Assembly: GCF_027587375.1 (NCBI RefSeq)
Contig: NZ_JAMXIC010000005.1
Coordinates: 62,001 to 126,000 of the forward strand
Direction of reading: 5' to 3'
Source: Arthrobacter sp. B2a2-09
Lineage (GTDB): Bacteria > Actinomycetota > Actinomycetes > Actinomycetales > Micrococcaceae
Length of the DNA: 64,000 nucleotides
How positions within the stretch are numbered: the first letter of the stretch is position 1; each line of letters starts with the position of its first letter. The position numbers were made by a program, and so were the translations under genes. Below the pieces are notes generated by a model that was not told where the DNA came from, searched no databases, and was given only the letters and a program-made list of their open reading frames with translations. This document shows, one piece after another, positions 1 to 8,512 of the stretch.

Positions 1-1
1 C

Positions 2-607
2 TTCGCGGCCGGTGCGCTCGGGGGAAGCTTGTTGACGCTGTTGGTGTTCGGCGTCGAATACCACCTTCTGGGCAAAACCGCCGCGGAGGTGGCTCCGGCC
101 CGCCGTTCCTGGCACACGGACCTCGCCGCATGGCGACGCCGCTTGGCAACCCTGCCTGGATGGCAGTACACCCTGCGCTTGGCGAGTTGCATGATCGTCG
201 CCCAAGTTGTGGCCAATCTCGTGCGAGGTCCACACTCCCAATGGATCCTGCTGACGGTTGTCCTCGTGGTCCAACGCGACCACCGGGCCGGACTATCGCG
301 AACCTTCCAGCGAGGCCTGGGTACGGCGATGGGCGTCCTTGTGGGTGGGCTGCTCCTCGGTGCACTCCCGATCTGGGCGACGGTCGGCATCATCTGCGTC
401 GTCGGGGCAGCCCGGCAATACCTCAAGGCCGCCAACTACACGGCCTATGCCTTGGTCATGACCCCGCTAGTCGCAGTGCTCAGCGGCCTGGGGCACCAGC
501 TGTCCCCGTCGCTCCTGGGCGAGCGACTGATCGACACCACCATTGGCTGCCTGATTTCGCTGATCATCGGCTATGCCGCCTGGCGCCGTGCGCGGCAGGC
601 AGCATAG
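2..607 (+). CDS. FUSC-family membrane protein, C-terminal part (5' end outside window)
   Basis: The reading frame is open from base 2, so the gene begins upstream of the window; the first in-window start-like codon (TTG at 29) is probably internal. The visible 200 or so residues contain a hydrophobic start, a soluble stretch, then several membrane segments (around VAQVVANLV, TAMGVLVGGLLLGALP and LISLIIGYAAW) in the arrangement typical of the second half of fusaric-acid-resistance/aromatic acid exporter (FUSC) proteins. The short motif QWILLTVVLVVQ followed by a basic TFQRGLGT stretch is typical of that family. The protein would sit in the cytoplasmic membrane, possibly as an exporter; the substrate is unknown. 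It converges on the minus-strand beta-oxidation genes. Confidence 0.7.
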   Translation, partial: FAAGALGGSLLTLLVFGVEYHLLGKTAAEVAPARRSWHTDLAAWRRRLATLPGWQYTLRLASCMIVAQVVANLVRGPHSQWILLTVVLVVQRDHRAGLSRTFQRGLGTAMGVLVGGLLLGALPIWATVGIICVVGAARQYLKAANYTAYALVMTPLVAVLSGLGHQLSPSLLGERLIDTTIGCLISLIIGYAAWRRARQAA

Positions 608-659
608 CCGAATTCACTGGCAGTCGGGAACTCGTCCCGCGGCAGACGCAGCCAGAAAG

Positions 660-2810
660 CTACCCGGCAGCCGGTTTCGAAGCGATCCCGGGTGCCAGGA
701 AGCGTTTGCCGTTGACACGCTCGGAGGCGCCCACCCGGTCCAAGTAGGGGGTGATCCCGCCCAGGAACATCGGCCAGCCGGCACCGAGGATGACACAGAG
801 GTCAATGTCCTCAGGGCCAGCCACCACGCCTTCGGACAGCATGAGTCCGATTTCCTCGGCCAGGGCGTCCTGCGTGCGGCGCAGGACTTCCTCGGCCGTG
901 GACGGCGCGGTGCCGAAGGACATGAGCGCCAAGGTGTCGGCCGGGATCACCGGGTTTCCGTCGGGACCGGGCGCCCAGAGTGACTTCACGCCGTTGTCAA
1001 CCAACTTCTGCAGGTTCTGGGATACCGCAAAACGCTCGCCGAAGGCCGCGTGCAGAGATTCCTGGACGTGCTGGGCGACCGGAAGGCCCACTATCGCGCT
1101 GAGGGTGAACGGACTCATCGGCAGGCCCATGGGGCGCAGCGCCGAATCGGCGACTTCCGCCGGCGTCCCTTCGTCGAACGCGGCAATGACTTCGCCCATG
1201 AGCCGCAACAGGATCCGGTTGACGACGAAAGCGGCAGCATCCTTGACCAGCACGGCTGTCTTCTTCAAGCCCTTGGCGAGCTCGAACGCGGTGGCCAGCA
1301 CGGCGTCGTCGGTCTTCGGAGCACGCACGATCTCCAGGAGCGGCATGACCGCAACCGGGTTGAAGAAGTGGAAACCGACCAAACGCTCCGGGTGCTGCAG
1401 GTCTTCAGCCATCGCTGTCACGGACAGGGAAGAGGTGTTGGTAGCGAGGATGCATTCGGGGGAGACGATGGCCTCCACCTCGGCGAAGACCTGCTTCTTC
1501 ACGTTGAGTTCTTCGAAGACGGCTTCAATGACGAAGTCGGCATCGGCGAATGACTCTTTGGCGACGGAGCCGCTGACCAGGGCCTTGGTCCGGTTGGCCG
1601 CGTCGGAGCTGATCCGCTTCTTGCCGAGCAGCTTGTCCACCTCCGCATGGACGTAGGCGACGCCCTTGTCCACGCGCTCCTGGTCGATGTCCGTCAGCAC
1701 GACGGGCACTTTGAGTTGGCGTGCGAACAACAGGGCGAGCTGGCTCGCCATCAGGCCGGCACCCACGACGCCGATCTTCGTCACCGGACGTGCGAGCTTG
1801 CGGTCGGGGGCGCCGGCAGGCCGCTTGGACCGTTTCTGCACGAGGTCAAGGAAGGCGTAGACGGTGGAACGGAACTCGTCCGTCTGCATCAACTCGGCGA
1901 GCGTCTCGCATTCCAGGGTTGCGGATTCCGCCTTGCCCATGGTCCGGTTGGCCTCAAGGATATCCAGCACCTTGGCCGGAGCCGGTGAGGCGTTTGAGGT
2001 CTTGGCTTCCACGAACGCCCGGCCCGCTGCCACGGCGCCGGCCCAGCGTTCGGCTACTGCGGGATCGGCCGGATCCACGGAGTTGCTCCGTTCCGGGGCG
2101 GCCTCGCCCGCGATCACTTTCGCGGCCCAGGCAATGGACTGCTCTACGAAATCCGCTGGTTCGAAGATCGCGTCAGCAATGCCTAGCTGAAAAGCCTGGG
2201 GGCCGGTGAGCGTGCGGTTGTTGCTCAGCGGGTTCTCGATCATGACCTTGACGGCGTTTTCTGGGCCGATGAGTCGCGGCAGGATGTAGACGCCGCCCCA
2301 GCCAGGGACGAGCCCGATGAAAGCTTCGGGCAAAGCGAGAGCGCCGGCGCCCGTCGAGACCGTGCGGTACGTGGACTGGAGGGCGATTTCGAGGCCACCA
2401 CCGAGCGCGAGGCCATTGATGAAGGCGAAGCTGGGAACACCTAAGTCCGCGAGCGTCGCGTAGACGTCGTGGCCAAGCTGGGCCATCCACAGGCCGTGAT
2501 CGCGCTCCTCGAGCCGCTTGACCGCCGAGAGGTCCGCTCCGGCTACCAGGAAGTACGGCTTGCCCGTGACACCGACGCCGACGATCTCGCCGCGCGCAGC
2601 GCGATCCTTGAGCCCTTCAAGTACCCTCCCGAGCTCGACGAGGGTATTGGGTCCAAGGGTGGTGGGCTTGGTGTGGTCCAGGCCGTTGTCCAGGGTGATC
2701 AGGGCAAACGTTCCGGCGTTGCCGGGGAGTTCGATGTCTTGGACATAGGAGTGGGTCACTGTCTCGTCCGGGAACAGTCCGGCCAGTTTCTGGAATTCGG
2801 CGGCGCTCAT
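660..2810 (-). CDS. 3-hydroxyacyl-CoA dehydrogenase/enoyl-CoA hydratase, FadB/FadJ-like (716 aa)
   Basis: This is the large bifunctional subunit of fatty-acid beta-oxidation. It hydrates 2-enoyl-CoA and oxidises 3-hydroxyacyl-CoA with NAD. Residues about 20-215 form a crotonase domain (oxyanion region NGLALGGGLE near 132 and PEAFIGLVPGWGG near 161). A Rossmann domain follows with GAGLMA at 350-355 and the HFFNP catalytic histidine at 481. Two C-terminal 3HCDH domains complete it; the length is normal for the family. The ATG at 2810 was chosen because it overlaps the stop of the upstream thiolase gene as ATGA, giving translational coupling; longer in-frame starts would run deep into the thiolase gene. 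It forms a two-gene fadA-fadB-type operon with the thiolase. FadJ versus FadB cannot be separated by eye. Confidence 0.93.
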   Translation of the reverse strand: MSAAEFQKLAGLFPDETVTHSYVQDIELPGNAGTFALITLDNGLDHTKPTTLGPNTLVELGRVLEGLKDRAARGEIVGVGVTGKPYFLVAGADLSAVKRLEERDHGLWMAQLGHDVYATLADLGVPSFAFINGLALGGGLEIALQSTYRTVSTGAGALALPEAFIGLVPGWGGVYILPRLIGPENAVKVMIENPLSNNRTLTGPQAFQLGIADAIFEPADFVEQSIAWAAKVIAGEAAPERSNSVDPADPAVAERWAGAVAAGRAFVEAKTSNASPAPAKVLDILEANRTMGKAESATLECETLAELMQTDEFRSTVYAFLDLVQKRSKRPAGAPDRKLARPVTKIGVVGAGLMASQLALLFARQLKVPVVLTDIDQERVDKGVAYVHAEVDKLLGKKRISSDAANRTKALVSGSVAKESFADADFVIEAVFEELNVKKQVFAEVEAIVSPECILATNTSSLSVTAMAEDLQHPERLVGFHFFNPVAVMPLLEIVRAPKTDDAVLATAFELAKGLKKTAVLVKDAAAFVVNRILLRLMGEVIAAFDEGTPAEVADSALRPMGLPMSPFTLSAIVGLPVAQHVQESLHAAFGERFAVSQNLQKLVDNGVKSLWAPGPDGNPVIPADTLALMSFGTAPSTAEEVLRRTQDALAEEIGLMLSEGVVAGPEDIDLCVILGAGWPMFLGGITPYLDRVGASERVNGKRFLAPGIASKPAAG

Positions 2811-4099
2811 GCTGCGGCTCCCTTGCTCTCGGTGTCGGCGGAGGTCTCTATCTCGCTGTTGTAGCTGTTGTAGCGGTTGTAGTCCACGTGACGCGGGTTC
2901 TCCCAGATGACCGTAGCGCCCATTCCCAAGCCTATGCACATGGTGGTGATGCCAAAACGGACTGACGGGTCTTCCTCGAATTGGCGGGCCAGTTGGTTCA
3001 TGAGCCGCACGCCGGACGATGCGAGGGGGTGCCCGACGGCGATCGCCCCGCCGTAGCGGTTGACGCGCGGATCGTCGTCGGCGATTCCGAAGTGGTCCAG
3101 GAAGCTCAGCACCTGAACGGCGAAGGCCTCGTTGATCTCGAAGAGGCCGATGTCCTCGATGCCGAGTCCGGCGTTCTTGAGGGCTTTCTCAGTGGCCGGG
3201 ACCGGTCCGATGCCCATGACTTCGGGTTCGACGCCGGCGAAGGCATAGGAGACCAGGCGCATTTTCACGGACAGGCCGAGCTCCTCGGCAGCCTCCGCGG
3301 AGGCCAGGACTGCCGCCGTCGCACCGTCGTTCAAACCGGCGGCGTTGCCCGCGGTGACCCGGCCGTGGGCCCTGAAGGGGGTGCGCAGTTCCGCGAGGTC
3401 GTCCACCGTGGTCCCGGGGCGCGGCGGCTCGTCGATGGTGTTCACCGTCCAGCCCTGTCCGGGCTTCATCGTGGCGACCGGAACCAAGTCGGGCTGGATC
3501 TGGCCCTTGCCGTAGGCGGCGGCAAGTTTTGCCTGCGACGCCGCGGCGTAGGTGTCCGTCCGCTCTTTGGTGATCGACGGGAAACGGTCGTGCAGGTTCT
3601 CGGCGGTGTTGCCCATGTTCAGGGCGGCCGGATCCACGATCCGCTCGGACATGAACCTCGGGTTGGGATCCGCGCCGGCGCCCATGGGGTGGTTGCCCAT
3701 GTGCTCCACGCCGCCGGCAATCACGACGTCGTACGCGCCGAAGCCGATGCCGCTCGCCGTCGTCGTGACTGCGGTCATTGCTCCCGCACACATGCGGTCG
3801 ATCGCAAAGCCGGGCACGCTCCGAGGGAGCCCCGCCAGGAGGGCTGCGGTGCGGCCGATGGTCAAGCCCTGGTCGCCGGTCTGCGTCGTGGCGGCGATGG
3901 CGACTTCGTCAACGCGTTCGGCGGGCAGGCCCGGGTTACGGCGCATCAGCTCGCGGATGCACTTGACCACGAGGTCGTCGGCGCGGGTGCCCGCATAGAT
4001 GCCCTTTTCGCCAGCTTTGCCGAACGGCGTCCGGACACCGTCCACGAAGACGACGTCGCGGACTGTCCGCGGCTTGGCGCTGTTCCCGGTTTGGCTCAT
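2807..4099 (-). CDS. Acetyl-CoA C-acyltransferase (thiolase, 430 aa)
   Basis: Thiolase cleaves 3-ketoacyl-CoA with CoA in the last beta-oxidation step. It shows the N-terminal FVDGVRTPFGK signature, the nucleophilic cysteine in DRMCAGAM (Cys103), the GGAIAVGHPLASSG histidine motif and the C-terminal CIGLGMGA cysteine motif. The ATG at 4099 is preceded by a good GAGGAG Shine-Dalgarno sequence. The frame runs a further 20 codons upstream, but that extension has no thiolase similarity. It is the first gene of the operon with the FadB/J-like gene, overlapping it by 4 bp. The 400 bases upstream, where its promoter should lie, are occupied by tandem repeats. It is FadA/FadI-like; a degradative role is inferred from the partner gene. 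Confidence 0.93.
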   Translation of the reverse strand: MSQTGNSAKPRTVRDVVFVDGVRTPFGKAGEKGIYAGTRADDLVVKCIRELMRRNPGLPAERVDEVAIAATTQTGDQGLTIGRTAALLAGLPRSVPGFAIDRMCAGAMTAVTTTASGIGFGAYDVVIAGGVEHMGNHPMGAGADPNPRFMSERIVDPAALNMGNTAENLHDRFPSITKERTDTYAAASQAKLAAAYGKGQIQPDLVPVATMKPGQGWTVNTIDEPPRPGTTVDDLAELRTPFRAHGRVTAGNAAGLNDGATAAVLASAEAAEELGLSVKMRLVSYAFAGVEPEVMGIGPVPATEKALKNAGLGIEDIGLFEINEAFAVQVLSFLDHFGIADDDPRVNRYGGAIAVGHPLASSGVRLMNQLARQFEEDPSVRFGITTMCIGLGMGATVIWENPRHVDYNRYNSYNSEIETSADTESKGAAA

Positions 4100-4203
4100 G
4101 TGTGGCTCCTCGTTGAGACATGGATGCCGGACAGCCCGCACAGGGGAAGCCGGTGTCATTTACGGCCATGTTACTCGCCGGTAACTTAGCGCGCAAGGAG
4201 ACC

Positions 4204-4487
4204 CTCGCTCACGTATGGAGGGTTTCCGGCGGACGCTCGCTCACGTATGGAGGGTTTCCGGCGGACGCTCGCTCACGTATGGAGGGTTTCCGGCGGACGC
4301 TCGCTCACATCACCCAAGGAACGCACTTGGAAAAGGGTCTAGATGTGAGCGAGGGTCGTGCCAGAAGGGCTTGTATGTGAGCGAGGGTCGTGCCAAAAGG
4401 GCTTGTATGTGAGCGAGGGTCGTGCCAGGAGGGCTTGTATGTGAGCGAGGGTCGTGTCTGGAGGGCTTGTATGTGAGCGAGCGTCAC
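4204..4487. repeat. Two inverted arrays of 32-bp tandem repeats
   Basis: Array A has three exact 32-bp units starting at 4204, 4236 and 4268, plus a partial fourth at 4300. Each unit begins CTCGCTCACGTA. Array B has four 32-bp units starting at 4343, 4375, 4407 and 4439, plus a partial fifth at 4471. Each begins ATGTGAGCGAG and differs from the others at a few bases. GTGAGCGAG is the exact reverse complement of CTCGCTCAC, and both arrays have the same 32-bp period, so they look like one repeat family in opposite orientation, separated by about 35 bp. They can pair into stem structures at both DNA and RNA level. They fill the gap between the 3' end of rnd and the 5' end of the thiolase gene. 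No ORF here is credible. Confidence 0.9.
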
Positions 4488-4509
4488 AAGGGGAGGCAGG
4501 AACCTCAGG

Positions 4510-5862
4510 CTAGGGGGCCGGGGTCGGTTCCTTGGTAGCCGGGTTCCGTGGCTCTTTGGGTTCCTTGGGCGGTAGCGGTTGCGGATTCAGGGACGCCTCG
4601 GTGAGGATCGGCGCCGTGATGGCGATTTGCCAGTCGCGGGCGCCGAGCGCGCGCAGCTCTTCCGACACGGACTCCACAGTGATCTCCGACGGCGGCCGCC
4701 ACAGCACGCGCCTCATGTAATCCGGGGTGAGCAGGTTCTCGACGGGAAGTTTGAGCCCATCGGCCGCCTCTTGAAGCCGCGGCCGGGCAGTCCCCAGGCG
4801 CGCCGCGGCTTCGGGATCGCGGTCTGTCCAGACGCGTGGTGGCGGGGGAGCATTAGTTGGAAGATGCAACGGAGGTAGGTCTTCGGTGTTCCTCGCGCCG
4901 GCAATGCAGCGCAGCCAGCGTGGTGCTTCGCGCTGTGCGGCCCGCCCGTGGAAGCCCTTGGTGGCCAGGAGCTGCGGAACGGTCGTGGGCATGGCCTTGG
5001 CCGCGGCAACCAGGGCGGAATCGGGAATGAGGCGGCTGGGAGCAACATCCCGTTTGCGCGCAAGCTGATCCCGTTCGTACCAAAGCTCGCGCACGGCAGC
5101 CAACTGACGGCGGTCACGGATCTGATGCAGTCCGGAGGTCTTTCGCCACGGGTCCACCCGCGGGGCGGGAAGGCCCGCTCCGAGGATGCCGGCGAATTCC
5201 TGCTCGGCAAATTCAAGCTTTCCATCGGCTTCCAGGAGTTCGATGAGTTCCTCCCGCAGTTCGGCGAGGACCTCGACGTCGAGGGCCGCGTACCGGAGCC
5301 AGGGTTCGGGGAGGGGGCGGGTGGACCAGTCGGCGGCCGAGTGTTCCTTGGCGAGGCCGAAGCCCAGGAGCTGCTCGATGACGGCTGCCAGGCCCACGCG
5401 GGGCAGCCCGGCAAGGCGTGCGGCGAGCTCCGTGTCGAAGAGCTTGTCGGGCCACATGCCAAGCTCGGCCAGGCACGGAAGGTCCTGCGTCGCGGCGTGC
5501 AGGATCCATTCGACGCCGCGCAGCGCCTCGTTGATGATTTTCAGGTCATCGAAGGGTTCGGGGTCGATCAGCCAGGTGCCCGCGCCGTCGCGCCTGATCT
5601 GCACCAGGAAGGCGCGCTGCCCGTAGCGGAAGCCGGAGGCGCGCTCGGCGTCGACCCCGGCGGGGCCGGATCCCGCGGCGATGGCAGCGGCGCACCGCTC
5701 CAGGCCGGACATGGTGTCGATGACAAGGGGCACTCCCTCGCGCGGGGCATCCAGGTCGATAATCTCGGGTATCCGGCCCTCAAAGCCGTCTACCGTGATG
5801 TGTGGTGTGGGATCAGCAGCCGGAGCGCCGGCTGTGGTGGGTTCCAGATTTTCAGGGGTCAT
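4510..5862 (-). CDS. rnd: Ribonuclease D-like 3'-5' exonuclease with HRDC domain (450 aa)
   Basis: A 3'-5' exoribonuclease of the DEDDy superfamily, likely acting in tRNA 3' trimming and stable-RNA turnover. The exonuclease motifs are visible: D71-x-E73 (VDAERASG), D127 in LHAATQDLPCL, and Y191-x3-D195 (YAALD). An HRDC domain occupies roughly residues 250-325 and is followed by a second helical region. The last 25 residues are proline/lysine/glutamate-rich (PPKEPKEPRNP) and look disordered. The ATG at 5862 gives a normal actinobacterial length. It lies 69 bp downstream of DUF3000, with the same orientation, an arrangement common in Actinobacteria. Confidence 0.92.
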   Translation of the reverse strand: MTPENLEPTTAGAPAADPTPHITVDGFEGRIPEIIDLDAPREGVPLVIDTMSGLERCAAAIAAGSGPAGVDAERASGFRYGQRAFLVQIRRDGAGTWLIDPEPFDDLKIINEALRGVEWILHAATQDLPCLAELGMWPDKLFDTELAARLAGLPRVGLAAVIEQLLGFGLAKEHSAADWSTRPLPEPWLRYAALDVEVLAELREELIELLEADGKLEFAEQEFAGILGAGLPAPRVDPWRKTSGLHQIRDRRQLAAVRELWYERDQLARKRDVAPSRLIPDSALVAAAKAMPTTVPQLLATKGFHGRAAQREAPRWLRCIAGARNTEDLPPLHLPTNAPPPPRVWTDRDPEAAARLGTARPRLQEAADGLKLPVENLLTPDYMRRVLWRPPSEITVESVSEELRALGARDWQIAITAPILTEASLNPQPLPPKEPKEPRNPATKEPTPAP

Positions 5863-5931
5863 GGTGCCTTCAGTTTACCGACTCTGTGCTCGGCCGGTCC
5901 GGCCAGGGATTCCAGCGGACTTCCACGGCTT

Positions 5932-6597
5932 TCATGTGAGCCGCCGATTAGGCAGGGGCGTGACGCCGGGAGGCAGCGGAGGGAGCCCCGCGAACGTGCA
6001 GACCATGTCGCACCATGCCTCCAGATGGGCCTGGGCATCGGAAGAAGCAGGTGTCCATGATGCACGGAGTTCGATGTCGATGGTTTCCGGCCTTTCGGCC
6101 AAGGTGCCGAAACTCTCGGACAGGATGCGTGTGGCCGTTCCGCCCGCCGCGCGATAATCGGCTGAATGGTTCTCGAGGGCGTCCACGAGCCATGTCCAGG
6201 CAACGGAACCGAGCATGGCATCGTTGCCCATGTCGGCGTCCAGCTGGGCCCGGATGTATGTGACGATCCGGAATTCCCCGTCCCATACGGCTGAGCCGTC
6301 CGGATCATGGAGCAAGATGAACCTGCCTGTTGCGAGCTCATCGTCTTCATCGTCTGCCGTGCCGGGGGAGCCCGGGGTGTTCTCGTTGGAAAATGCCATG
6401 GCCGCGGGGCCATGGACAGGGGTCCGGCCGGGACGCGTCGACCGGCTGAATACCTCTGCTCCCATGGCCACGGCATAAGGGGCCAGACGGGAGGGAGCCG
6501 GGATTTCCGCGAGCCGCAGCTCGCTCCGGCACTTTGCTTTTCGTAGCGTTCCCAACGCATGCAAGAAATCCGCGGGAACCTGTGCGAGTGCGTTCAC
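5932..6597 (-). CDS. DUF3000 domain-containing protein (221 aa)
   Basis: A conserved actinobacterial protein of unknown function. The N-terminal stretch (LRKAKCRSELRLAEIPAPSRLAPYAVAMGAEV), followed by GRFILLHDPDGSAVWDGEFRIVTY, is characteristic of DUF3000. No signal peptide or membrane segment is seen, so it is probably cytoplasmic. It is usually found next to the RNase D gene, as here, which suggests coupled expression, but no mechanism is known. The start at 6597 is supported by the alignable N-terminus. The loop around residues 70-85 is rich in Asp/Glu (TADDEDDELATG). Confidence 0.88.
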   Translation of the reverse strand: MNALAQVPADFLHALGTLRKAKCRSELRLAEIPAPSRLAPYAVAMGAEVFSRSTRPGRTPVHGPAAMAFSNENTPGSPGTADDEDDELATGRFILLHDPDGSAVWDGEFRIVTYIRAQLDADMGNDAMLGSVAWTWLVDALENHSADYRAAGGTATRILSESFGTLAERPETIDIELRASWTPASSDAQAHLEAWCDMVCTFAGLPPLPPGVTPLPNRRLT

Positions 6598-6658
6598 CTT
6601 CGCAGATTATGTGTCCGGGGCGGCGAAACCTTGAAGCCACGCCGCCCCGTCCAATGGG

Positions 6659-7771
6659 CTATGCCGAGGCCAGCTCGCGCTTTATTGCGGCAACGAAGGA
6701 ATCGATGTCCTCTTCCGTGGTGTCAAAGGAGCACATCCAGCGCACCTCACGGTTCGCTTCGTTCCAGTCGTAGAACTTGAAGGAGGAGCGGAGGCGATCC
6801 GCAACGCCGGCGGGCAGCACAGCGAAGACTCCGTTGGACTCCGTGGCCTGCGTAGGCTCCACACCCTCGATGGAGTCGACGGCCGCACGCAGCCGTGCGG
6901 CCATGGCATTTGCGTGTTCCGCCGAGCGAAGCCACAGCCCGGACTCCAGAAGCGCGATGAACTGGACCGAAATGAAGCGCATCTTGGAGGCCAGCTGCAT
7001 GTTCATCTTGCGTAGGAACTTCAGCCCATGGGCGGCCTGCGGGTTCAGTGCAACCACTACTTCGCCGAACAGCAGCCCGTTCTTGGTGCCGCCGAAGGAC
7101 AAAATGTCCACGCCGGCGTCGCGGGTGAACGTCCGCAAGGGCACGCCAAGGTGGGCGGCAGCATTGGCGAGCCGGGCGCCGTCCATGTGCAGTTTCATGC
7201 CCTTGGCATGGATGTGGTCGGCGATCGCCCGGATTTCTTCCGGCGTGTAGCACGTGCCGAGTTCCGTGGTCTGCGTGATGGAGACGGCCAGGGGCTGCGC
7301 ACGGTGCTCGTCGCCCCAGCCCCAGGCTTCGCGGTCGATCAGTTCCGGAGTCAGCTTGCCATCCGACGTCGGGACCTGGAGGAGCTTGATGCCGCCGATC
7401 CGCTCCGGCGCGCCGTTCTCGTCCATGTTGATGTGGGCGGTCGAGGCGCAGATGACGGCACCCCAGCGCGGGAGCAGTGACTGTAGGGACAACACATTCG
7501 CCCCGGTGCCGTTGAAGACGGGGAAGCACTCGATGCCTGCGCCGAAGTGTTGCTCCATGATTTCCTGGAGCCGTTCGGTGTACTGGTCCTCGCCGTAGGA
7601 CACCTGGTGGCCGCCATTGGCTGCGGCGAGGGCCGCCAGGATTTCAGGGTGGACGCCTGAGTAGTTGTCCGAGGCGAAACCGCGGACGGAGGGATCGTGG
7701 AGGCGCCCACTGGCTTCCGTATCGAGGGCAGCCGGGAATTCTTCTGTAGTGCTCGTCACTTGTTCATTCAC
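6659..7771 (-). CDS. Low-specificity L-threonine aldolase/beta-eliminating lyase (370 aa)
   Basis: A PLP-dependent fold-type I enzyme that cleaves L-threonine or allo-threonine to glycine and acetaldehyde. The cofactor lysine is K230 in SFGGTKNG. The aspartate that binds the pyridine nitrogen is in MDGARLAN (D207). SDNYSGVHPEIL and the NGTGANVL phosphate-binding stretch are further family marks. The length is normal, apart from about 25 extra N-terminal residues. It lies 9 bp downstream of the SDR gene, as the last gene of the DUF6421-SDR-aldolase run. Substrate specificity (L versus L-allo) is not readable from sequence. Confidence 0.88.
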   Translation of the reverse strand: MNEQVTSTTEEFPAALDTEASGRLHDPSVRGFASDNYSGVHPEILAALAAANGGHQVSYGEDQYTERLQEIMEQHFGAGIECFPVFNGTGANVLSLQSLLPRWGAVICASTAHINMDENGAPERIGGIKLLQVPTSDGKLTPELIDREAWGWGDEHRAQPLAVSITQTTELGTCYTPEEIRAIADHIHAKGMKLHMDGARLANAAAHLGVPLRTFTRDAGVDILSFGGTKNGLLFGEVVVALNPQAAHGLKFLRKMNMQLASKMRFISVQFIALLESGLWLRSAEHANAMAARLRAAVDSIEGVEPTQATESNGVFAVLPAGVADRLRSSFKFYDWNEANREVRWMCSFDTTEEDIDSFVAAIKRELASA

Positions 7772-7780
7772 GCTTTCAGT

Positions 7781-8512
7781 CTATTTGGCCAGGAGGAGGC
7801 GCTGTCCGTTCAGTTCCGCTGCAGGTTGGTCGAAGAGCCCGACGGCGGCCGCCGCCAAGTCTTCAACGTCCGTGTATCCGGGGAATTTCCGCTCGGGATG
7901 TTCCTTCCGCATCGCCGCGTCCAGGAGCGACTTGACCACGAAGACGACGGCTGCGCTGTGTTGCTCCGTGGGTTCGTCCTTGTTTCCAGATTGATCACGG
8001 CGGAACCCGTCGGCCACGGCCAGCGTCCAAGTCTCGGCGGCAGCCTTGGCCGCCGCGTAGGTGGCGGCTCCTGCGGTCGGTGCGGCGACCGCCGTCGAGC
8101 TCACCATCGCGAAACGCCCATTGGGAGAGGACGCGAGGTCCTTGTAGAAGACCCGGGAGACGTTTCTCAGTGTGGTGACAGCGCTTTGCTCGAGGGCGGT
8201 CCAGTCTTCGTCCGGCTGGTCTTCGATTCCCTTGGCGCCGCGCCACCCTCCCACCAGGTGGATGACGCCGTCGACCGTTTCCGTGTTCCCGTGGATTTCC
8301 GACGCGAGTTCGCGCACGGACTCCAACCGGGAAAGATCGCACACCAGGGGAGTGACGTCGTCGCCCGCTTCGGCCGCGGCGGCCTTGATGCGGGCCTCAT
8401 TCGAGCCGATCGTGAAGACCCGGTGCCCGGCCAGAGCGAAGGCGCGGGCGACAGCAATGCCCGACGAGTTGCTGCCACCGGTGACGACGACAGTCAGCGG
8501 GCCGCCGGTCAT
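7781..8512 (-). CDS. SDR-family NAD(P)-dependent oxidoreductase (243 aa)
   Basis: A short-chain dehydrogenase with a Rossmann fold. The N-terminal cofactor motif is TGGSNSSGIA (residues about 9-18), a variant of TGxxxGxG in which the second glycine is replaced by serine. The catalytic pair is YxxxK in TYAAAKAA, with a preceding serine in MVSSTAVA. Asn-Asn-Ala-Gly is replaced by HLVGGW, so it is a divergent member. The ATG overlaps the stop of the upstream DUF6421 gene as ATGA, and threonine aldolase follows by 9 bp, so the three genes are likely cotranscribed. The substrate is unknown. Confidence 0.85.
   Translation of the reverse strand: MTGGPLTVVVTGGSNSSGIAVARAFALAGHRVFTIGSNEARIKAAAAEAGDDVTPLVCDLSRLESVRELASEIHGNTETVDGVIHLVGGWRGAKGIEDQPDEDWTALEQSAVTTLRNVSRVFYKDLASSPNGRFAMVSSTAVAAPTAGAATYAAAKAAAETWTLAVADGFRRDQSGNKDEPTEQHSAAVVFVVKSLLDAAMRKEHPERKFPGYTDVEDLAAAAVGLFDQPAAELNGQRLLLAK

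Noticed and set aside
4204-4487. CRISPR array
   Set aside because: The period is regular at 32 bp, but whole units repeat without unique spacers, and no cas genes are present.
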